Source: Burkholderia gladioli (GTDB taxonomy: Bacteria; Pseudomonadota; Gammaproteobacteria; Burkholderiales; Burkholderiaceae). From it: 10,628 nt of DNA. The translations under genes were made by a program, and so were the position numbers. Numbering within the stretch: the first letter of the stretch is position 1; the number at the start of each line of letters is the position of its first letter. Positions 5,838 to 10,628 of the stretch are shown here, in pieces. The notes beneath the pieces were generated by a model. That model was not told where the DNA came from. It saw only the letters and a list, made by a program, of their open reading frames with translations, and did no database searches. The DNA lies in contig WNEB01000034.1 of the NCBI GenBank assembly GCA_009914575.1, forward strand, positions 1 to 10,628, in the 5' to 3' direction.

Positions 5838-7400
5838 ATGCGATTTCTGATCAGTGCGATGTTGGTCCTGTTGTTGGCCGCTTGTGCGAGCCCCGGGCCC
5901 GACGTCCCAGCCGCCGCTTCCAATCCGCAAGCCGCCTCCGATTTTCTCCGCAAGTCCGCCACCTCGAAGGAAACCGTCGACGTCGACAAGCAGTCGGTCG
6001 GCGACCTGACGACCAAGGATTCCGATCTGTGGGCGCGCATCCGCCGCGGGTTCCAGATGCCGGATCTGCAGAGCGACCTCGTCGACATGCAGACGACCTG
6101 GTACACGGAGCGTCCCGATTACGTGCAGCGCATGACCGAACGCTCGCAGAAGTACCTCTATCACATCGTCGAGGAGCTCGAGGCGCGCAACATGCCGACC
6201 GAGCTCGCGCTGCTGCCGTTCATCGAATCGGCCTACAACCCGCAGGCGCTGTCGGTGGCGAAGGCGGTCGGCATGTGGCAGTTCATCGCCGGCACTGGCC
6301 GCACTTACAACCTCAAGCAGAACATGTGGCAGGACGAGCGGCGCGACGTGCTGGCCTCGACCAGCGCGGCGCTTGATTACCTGTCGCGCCTGCATGACAT
6401 GTTCGGCGACTGGTATCTGGCGCTGGCCGCCTACAACTGGGGCGAGGGCAACGTGCAGCGTGCGATCGCGCGCAATCAGGCCGCCGGCCTGCCGACCGAC
6501 TACCAGAGCCTGCGCATGCCGAACGAGACGCGCAACTACGTGCCGAAGCTCCAAGCGGTCAAGAACATCATCGCGAATCCGCGGCAGTACGGCCTGACGC
6601 TGCCCGATATTCCGAACCACCCGTATTTCGTGACGGTCACCACGTCGCACGACATCGACGTCAAGATGGCGGCCCAGCTCTCGGGCCTGTCGCTCGAGGA
6701 ATTCAAGGCGCTGAATCCGTCGTTTTCCAAGCCGGTGATCGTCGGCGCGACGCAGCCCCAGATCCTCCTGCCGTTCGACAACGCGTCGCAGTTCGAGAAG
6801 GGCCTGAAGTCGTACGGCGGCCAGCTGTCGTCGTGGACCACCTATACGGTGACCGAGCGCTCACGCCCGGCGGCGATCGCCGAGAAGATCGGCGTGGATG
6901 CCGACACGCTGATGGCCGTCAACAAGATTCCGGTCGGCATACGCCTGAAGCCCGGTTCGACCATCGTCGTGCCGCGCGGCAACGACGACGAGGACATCAG
7001 CGCCGACGTGGCCGAAAACGGCGCGCTGGCGATGGAGCCGGACGTGCCCGACACGCGCAAGATGATGATCCGCGTGCGCCGCAAGCAGACCATGGCTTCG
7101 CTCGCCAGCCGCTATGGCGTGTCGGTCGGCCAGTTGCACGCGTGGAACCGCACGCGCCGCGACATGGTGATGCCGGGCCAGACGATGGTGCTGCATGTGC
7201 CGGTAGGCCGTTCGGTGCCGGCCGAGCCCGGCCCGGAGCGCATCGCCACCTCGACGGGCGGTGCCCGTATCGAGCGCGCCAGCCTGCATTCGGGCGGCAA
7301 GGTCGTGCGCCGTGCGCCGGCCAGGCAGTCGGCTCATGGCAGCAAGCCTGTCGCCAAGACCGCCGCCAAGGCCGTCTCGCACAAGACCAAGAAGAAATAA
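5838..7400 (+). CDS. mltD: Membrane-bound lytic murein transglycosylase D, lipoprotein with two LysM domains
   Basis: MltD cleaves the MurNAc-GlcNAc bond of peptidoglycan, forming 1,6-anhydro-MurNAc. It should be anchored by lipid to the inner face of the outer membrane. The 520 residues start with a lipoprotein signal ending in the lipobox LAAC (Cys16). The family 1 SLT domain spans about 95-215: catalytic Glu130 lies in LLPFIESAYNP, followed by AKAVGMWQFIAGTGRTYNLK (141-160) and LALAAYNWGEGNVQRAI (194-210). Two LysM-type peptidoglycan-binding segments follow at about 334-380 and 410-456. The tail (about 480-520) is rich in Lys, Arg and Ala and ends KTKKK, which could add nonspecific contacts to the wall. 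ATG 5838 was chosen over in-frame starts back to 5706 because only it gives a proper signal sequence and it sits behind the promoter. Confidence 0.94.
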   Translation: MRFLISAMLVLLLAACASPGPDVPAAASNPQAASDFLRKSATSKETVDVDKQSVGDLTTKDSDLWARIRRGFQMPDLQSDLVDMQTTWYTERPDYVQRMTERSQKYLYHIVEELEARNMPTELALLPFIESAYNPQALSVAKAVGMWQFIAGTGRTYNLKQNMWQDERRDVLASTSAALDYLSRLHDMFGDWYLALAAYNWGEGNVQRAIARNQAAGLPTDYQSLRMPNETRNYVPKLQAVKNIIANPRQYGLTLPDIPNHPYFVTVTTSHDIDVKMAAQLSGLSLEEFKALNPSFSKPVIVGATQPQILLPFDNASQFEKGLKSYGGQLSSWTTYTVTERSRPAAIAEKIGVDADTLMAVNKIPVGIRLKPGSTIVVPRGNDDEDISADVAENGALAMEPDVPDTRKMMIRVRRKQTMASLASRYGVSVGQLHAWNRTRRDMVMPGQTMVLHVPVGRSVPAEPGPERIATSTGGARIERASLHSGGKVVRRAPARQSAHGSKPVAKTAAKAVSHKTKKK

Positions 7401-7416
7401 CGCGAATCGGTCGCCG

Positions 7417-7449
7417 CGCGCGAGGGGCTTTCGTCCCATTCCCCGCGCG
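7417..7449 (+). terminator. Possible terminator hairpin after mltD
   Basis: CGCGCGAGGGG at 7417-7427 pairs with CCCCGCGCG at 7441-7449 around a 13-base loop, with one unpaired A. It starts 16 bases after the mltD stop. Only short T tracts (TCGTTT) follow, so intrinsic termination is plausible but not certain. Confidence 0.4.
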
Positions 7450-7544
7450 TCGTTTATGATCCCGCTCCCACGCCGTCACCGAGGTGAAGGCGTTTTCGTT
7501 TGGCGTGGCCGTTCGCTGGCGCGGTCGGTCGTTTCGAGGTGCTC

Positions 7545-8768
7545 ATGGCTTCCGTGAAGCTGCGCGTGTTCGTGCTGTTCTCGCTCGGATATTTCGTGTC
7601 CTACGTGTTTCGCGGCGTCAATCTCGGCTTCGCGCTGTTGATCACGCACGACCTCGGGTTGTCGGCCGCCGATCTGGGCCTGCTGACGAGCCTGTATTTC
7701 CTCGGCTTCGCCGGCGCGCAGATTCCGGCTGGCGTGCTGCTCGACCACTTCGGCCCGCGTCGCGTGACGGCCGCCATGCTGCTGTTCGCGGCGGCCGGTA
7801 TCGCCGTGTTCGGCACGGCGCACGGCATCGGCGCGATGATGGCCGGCCGGCTGCTGATCGGGGCGGGGGGTGTCGGTATGCCTGGGCGCCGCGTTCAAGG
7901 CGATCGCCGAACAGTTTGCGCTGGCGCGCCTGCCGCTCGTCAACGGCTTCGTGATGGCGGTCGGCGGCTTCGGCGGCGTGGCGGTCGGCTCGCCGTTGGC
8001 CTGGACGCTCGGCTTCATGGGCTGGCGCGCCGTGTGCGCGGCGCTGGCCGTCTCTTCACGGTGGCGGTGGCCGCGCTGATCTGGCTCGGCGCGCCCGATG
8101 CGGCGCGCACGCACCGTCAGGCCAGCGTCGCGAGCCAGTTCAAGGGCACCTGGCACATCCTCCGCAGCCCGGCGTTCTGGAAGATCGCCTCGTTCTCGGT
8201 GGTGACGCAGGGCGTGTTCTACGCCATGCAGTCGCTGTGGGTTGGCCGCCTGGATGCGCGACGTGATGGGCTTTGCGCCGCACCAGGCGGCGGCGCTCGT
8301 TTCGGTGATCGGCCTCGCGATGATGGCCGGCAGCGTGGGCACCGGCGCGGCGGCCCGCCTGCTGGAGCGGCACGGCGTGTCGGTCTACGCGTTTTGCGGG
8401 ATCGGCATGGGCTGCTTCGTGCTGACGCAGATCGCGATCATGTGCGGCGCGCCGCTGCCGGCCGCGGTGCTGTGGGCCGCCTATGGCGCGTTCGGCGGCA
8501 TCGGCATCCTCAGCTACGCGATTCTGGCCGAGCATTTCCCCGTGTATCTGATCGGTCGTGCGAACACCACGCTGACGCTGGTGATCTTTCTGTTGATCTT
8601 CGGTTTCCAGCTCGGCGTCGGCGCGGTGCTGTCGCAATGGCCGACGCAGGGCGGGCGCATTACCCGCGCGCCGCCCATCTGGCCGCGTGGGGCGTGCTGG
8701 GGGGGCAGATCGCCGGCGCGATCTGGTACGTATTGCCCCGAACCGGCGCCGAATCGGGCGCCCCGTGA
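7545..8768 (+). pseudogene. MFS transporter gene broken by four small insertions
   Basis: The coding potential is that of a 12-helix major facilitator permease of about 405 residues. The first part (from ATG 7545, with GAGG at 7536-7539) is normal and includes the loop 2-3 signature GVLLDHFGPRRV. Four net insertions then change frame: +1 in a six-G run at 7865-7870, where the protein should read LIGAGVSVCLGAAFKAIAEQ; +2 at 8051-8054 (TCTC) inside ALAVFTVAVAALIW; +1 at 8242-8243 (TT) inside QSLWVAAWMRDVMGF; and +2 within 8651-8664 before AAHLAAWGVLGGQIAG. Each +1 is later cancelled by a +2, so the stop TGA at 8766-8768 is the original one. Protein similarity stays clear between lesions, so the decay is recent. 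Substrate unknown. Sequencing or assembly error is the main alternative. Confidence 0.85.
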
Positions 8769-8839
8769 ACCCGGCGGGGCAGGGCGCGGGTTTCGCCCGT
8801 CTGTCAAACCCTTGTCACACAACGCCGGGTAAGTCAGAT

Positions 8840-8868
8840 TTGAGATAGGCGGGTTTTCGCGCTATAAT
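8840..8868 (+). promoter_or_regulatory. Strong sigma-70 promoter of carA
   Basis: TTGAGA at 8840-8845 and a perfect TATAAT at 8863-8868 are separated by 17 bases. Transcription would start near 8875, about 250 bases before the carA GTG. Confidence 0.85.
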
Positions 8869-9064
8869 TTGAAGGTTTGTGCAATTCAACCCCGCCCCCT
8901 AGCGCCTACCTCCAAATCCCCGTCTTCCGCCGCCTGCCGCCCGGCACGCGACGCCGCCGAATGCAGCCCGCGCTTTCAGCCAGCGCGCGCGTTCCTGGCG
9001 CGTCTTCCGGGCGGGTGAGCCGAGCGAGCGCCGGCGACCGCCTCCCGAGAGGCGACCCGGCCCC

Positions 9065-9096
9065 AGGTCGACAGGTCGACAGGTCGACAGGTCGGC
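9065..9096 (+). repeat. Four tandem copies of an 8-base unit (AGGTCGAC) in the carA leader
   Basis: Units lie at 9065-9072, 9073-9080, 9081-9088 and 9089-9096; the first three are identical and the last reads AGGTCGGC. Each unit contains GTCGAC, a six-base palindrome. The array ends 16 bases before the ribosome-binding site, so a change in copy number would alter leader length without touching the protein. Confidence 0.95.
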
Positions 9097-9112
9097 AGCA
9101 AGGGTGTCCCCC

Positions 9113-9118
9113 AAGGAG
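9113..9118 (+). promoter_or_regulatory. carA ribosome-binding site
   Basis: AAGGAG lies six bases before the GTG at 9125 and decides in favour of that start over the upstream in-frame GTG at 9104, which has no such site. Confidence 0.85.
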
Positions 9119-9124
9119 CCTCCC

Positions 9125-10291
9125 GTGTTGCCGTCTTTTTCTCCCGCCTTGCTCGCACTCGCCGACGGCACGGTGTTTCGCGGTTATTCGATTGGCGCGA
9201 CCGGCCATACGATCGGCGAAGTCGTGTTCAATACCGCGATCACCGGCTATCAGGAAATCCTGACCGATCCGAGCTACGCGCGGCAGATCGTCACGCTCAC
9301 CTATCCGCACATCGGTAATGTCGGCGTGAACCGCGAAGACGTCGAAGCCACCAAGGTTCACGCAGCCGGCCTGATCATCCGCGACCTGCCGGTGCTCGCC
9401 TCGAACTTCCGCATGGATCAAACCCTCGACGCCTACCTGCGCGCCGAAGGCGTGGTCGCCATCGCCGGCATCGATACCCGCAAGCTGACCCGCGTGCTGC
9501 GCGACAAGGGCGCGCAGGGCGGCTGCATCCTGGCCGGTTCCAACGACGAAGCGAAGGCGATCGAGCTGGCGCGCTCGTTCCCGGGCCTGGCCGGCATGGA
9601 TCTGGCCAAGGTCGTGTCGACCGACAAGCCGTTCGCCTGGAAGCAGACCGAATGGCGCCTCGAAGGCGGCTACGGCGAACAGGCCGCGCCGCGCTACAAG
9701 GTCGTCGCGTACGACTTCGGCGTGAAGTACAACATCCTGCGCATGCTGGCCGAACGCGGCTGCGACGTGACGGTGCTGCCGGCCCAGGTCAGCGCGGTCG
9801 ACGCGCTCGCGCTGAATCCGGACGGCGTGTTCCTGTCGAACGGCCCGGGCGATCCGGAGCCGTGCGATTACGCGATCGCGGCGGCCAAGGAATTCATCGA
9901 GCGCGGCGTGCCGACCTTCGGCATCTGCCTCGGCCACCAGATCATGGGCCTCGCGGTCGGCGCCAAGACGCTGAAGATGAAGACCGGCCACCATGGCGCG
10001 AACCACCCGGTCAAGGATCTGGCCGACGACCGCGTGGTGATCACCTCGCAGAATCACGGTTTCGCGGTCGACGCCGATTCGCTGCCGGCCAACGCGCGCG
10101 CGACCCACGTCTCGCTGTTCGACGGCACGCTGCAGGGCTTCGAGTTGACCGACAAGCCGGCGTTCTGCTTCCAGGGCCACCCGGAAGCCTCGCCCGGCCC
10201 GCACGACATCGGCTACCTGTTCGACCGCTTCACGGCGCTGATGGACAAGGCCAAGGCGCACGACCAGCGGCGGTGTCCCATTCGTAGTTGA
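9125..10291 (+). CDS. carA: Carbamoyl-phosphate synthetase small (glutaminase) subunit with IS-altered C-terminus
   Basis: CarA hydrolyses glutamine and passes ammonia to CarB, which makes carbamoyl phosphate for arginine and pyrimidines. The 388-residue frame starts at GTG ([20 protein letters not shown]). The N-terminal small-chain domain covers about 1-150, and the class I glutamine amidotransferase domain about 192-375 carries Cys268 in [12 protein letters not shown], His352 and Glu354 in [10 protein letters not shown]. These sit one position before the E. coli residues (269, 353, 355). Homology runs to about [14 protein letters not shown] (366-379). The last residues, about DQRRCPIRS, appear to be read from the end of the neighbouring IS256-type element, which replaced the native stop. 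The active site is untouched, so the protein is probably functional. carB normally follows directly and is not seen before the window ends. Confidence 0.94.
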   Translation: MLPSFSPALLALADGTVFRGYSIGATGHTIGEVVFNTAITGYQEILTDPSYARQIVTLTYPHIGNVGVNREDVEATKVHAAGLIIRDLPVLASNFRMDQTLDAYLRAEGVVAIAGIDTRKLTRVLRDKGAQGGCILAGSNDEAKAIELARSFPGLAGMDLAKVVSTDKPFAWKQTEWRLEGGYGEQAAPRYKVVAYDFGVKYNILRMLAERGCDVTVLPAQVSAVDALALNPDGVFLSNGPGDPEPCDYAIAAAKEFIERGVPTFGICLGHQIMGLAVGAKTLKMKTGHHGANHPVKDLADDRVVITSQNHGFAVDADSLPANARATHVSLFDGTLQGFELTDKPAFCFQGHPEASPGPHDIGYLFDRFTALMDKAKAHDQRRCPIRS

Positions 10292-10301
10292 AGGTTGGGA
10301 C
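10275..10301. repeat. Inverted repeat at the end of the IS256-type element
   Basis: GTCCCA at 10275-10280 and TGGGAC at 10296-10301 are reverse complements, 15 bases apart. They lie within the presumed terminal region, so they may form part of the transposase-binding end or a hairpin limiting transcription across the junction. Confidence 0.5.
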
Positions 10302-10317
10302 GGCGGGGTTTCATAGA

Positions 10318-10628
10318 TTAGGCAGACTTCCGATCATGGTCAACGCGTTTTTCGAGTGATCGATGCAGGGCGACGGCGAGGATCCAGAGGTCGTTGGCAC
10401 CACCGAGCTTGCGGAAGCGCTTCTCCGCTTCCAGGAAACCGGTGGCCGCCCAGCGCATCGCCATGTCGGCGTCGCGATAGCGATGGACCCGGCCACTCAC
10501 ACGGCGCACCGCACCGTTCGGATTCTCGATCAGGTTCGTCGTCGCCAGACTGCGGATCAGACTCGGCGTCAGGTCCATGCGGTTCACCGTGAACGTCTCC
10601 TCCAGCCCTTCAAGCAACGACGCCGCGG
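10318..10628 (-). CDS. IS256-family transposase, C-terminal part only
   Basis: The frame is open through the right edge, so only about the last 103 residues are seen; the stop TAA is at 10320-10318. The segment SLATTNLIENPNGAVRRV is the C-terminal TTNxIE signature of IS256-type (Mutator-like) transposases and holds the last catalytic Glu. It is followed by RVHRYRDADMAMRWAATGFL, then EAEKRFRKLGGANDLWILAV. The end, HRSLEKRVDHDRKSA, is basic. The first two catalytic Asp residues lie outside the window, so intactness cannot be judged. It points toward carA, so its transcripts would be antisense to the carA 3' end if they read through. Confidence 0.87.
   Translation of the reverse strand, partial: AASLLEGLEETFTVNRMDLTPSLIRSLATTNLIENPNGAVRRVSGRVHRYRDADMAMRWAATGFLEAEKRFRKLGGANDLWILAVALHRSLEKRVDHDRKSA

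Larger units (their letters stand above)
8875..9124 (+). promoter_or_regulatory. Long carA 5' leader with hairpins and an 8-base tandem repeat
   Basis: No gene that I recognise lies here. Two clear hairpins are visible: CGCGCT (8969-8974) with AGCGCG (8982-8987), and CGCCTC (9039-9044) with GAGGCG (9049-9054) around a CCGA loop. Four 8-base repeats follow at 9065-9096, and then the AAGGAG that fixes the start. A short frame GTG...TAG at 8879-8902 encodes seven residues (MQFNPAP), but its position so close to the predicted transcript start argues against real translation. carAB operons are often regulated by pyrimidines and arginine, so a regulatory leader is reasonable, but I recognise no named riboswitch. 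Confidence 0.5.
10272..10628 (-). mobile_element. End of an IS256-family insertion sequence, cut by the window edge
   Basis: The element's transposase gene points left and its 3' end lies about 20-45 bases from the carA coding sequence. The outer boundary is not exact; it falls near 10265-10275, where carA similarity stops. A six-base inverted repeat, GTCCCA (10275-10280) and TGGGAC (10296-10301), lies close to the end. The other end and any 8-9 base target duplication are outside the window. Confidence 0.8.

Noticed and set aside
5769..6650. Minus-strand open frame opposite mltD
   Set aside because: Antisense shadow of the SLT domain region, with no motif or ribosome-binding site.
7545..8768. 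Programmed frameshifting or a split two-gene transporter
   Set aside because: Four separate shifts would be needed, the sites are not known slippery sequences with stimulators, and the fragments carry no ribosome-binding sites. Decay or sequence error is simpler.
8879..8902. Leader peptide (seven codons) controlling carA by attenuation
   Set aside because: It begins only a few bases after the predicted transcript start, uses GTG and has no informative run of control codons.
9065..9096. CRISPR-like array in the carA leader
   Set aside because: Units are eight bases long and directly adjacent with no spacers, so this is a simple tandem repeat.
9103..9110. Shared GGTGTCCC near the carA start and at the IS256 boundary (10272-10279) as a hot spot for insertion
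   Set aside because: An eight-base match in GC-rich sequence is likely chance, and the true target duplication cannot be seen.
8906..10261. Minus-strand open frame of 451 codons opposite carA
   Set aside because: It is the antisense shadow of carA, caused by high GC at third positions. CarA shows complete catalytic motifs, the shadow shows none.

Overview
The window looks like a chromosomal segment of a Burkholderia-type betaproteobacterium. The housekeeping genes are GC-rich with strong G/C third-position bias, and the block dnaQ, rnhA, a YafS-like methyltransferase, gloB and mltD has the gene content seen in proteobacteria from Escherichia to Burkholderia. The predicted proteins read like Burkholderia orthologues. 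Two kinds of insertion sequence plus a decayed transporter point to an IS-rich lineage undergoing gene loss, such as the gladioli/glumae group or a host-associated relative. The species is inference; I could not search a database.

Layout. Bases 1-599 are the 3' part of a dead IS5-family (IS903-group) element. A 40-base gap follows, then cutA (640-966). A second copy of the same IS family, with perfect terminal repeats and an intact DDE transposase, occupies 969-2092. A 266-base intergenic stretch with two GC hairpins leads to a YnfA/UPF0060 membrane protein gene (2359-2697). This converges with the minus-strand operon methyltransferase-rnhA-dnaQ (4772 down to 2709), and a 26-base perfect palindrome separates the two. 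gloB (4792-5580) diverges from the methyltransferase. mltD (5838-7400) follows on the plus strand behind a clear sigma-70 promoter. Next is an MFS transporter gene broken by four small insertions (7545-8768). carA follows, with a strong promoter, a leader of about 250 bases and a GTG start (9125-10291). Its last codons run into an IS256-family element whose transposase enters from the right edge on the minus strand.

Functions. DnaQ (proofreading) and RnhA (RNA:DNA hybrid removal) serve DNA replication. GloB completes methylglyoxal detoxification. MltD remodels peptidoglycan. CarA supplies the glutaminase half of carbamoyl-phosphate synthetase for arginine and pyrimidine synthesis. These genes appear intact. 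The changes cluster at the edges and in the MFS gene: IS copies on both sides of cutA, a probable loss of its usual neighbour, and an IS at the carA 3' end that would separate it from carB.

I found no convincing new multi-gene system. The most unusual signals are small-scale: a near-perfect palindrome apparently made by template switching inside the dead IS copy, the alternating +1/+2 insertions in the MFS gene, the 8-base tandem repeat in the carA leader, the palindrome across the ynfA stop codon, and the IS-derived tail of CarA.
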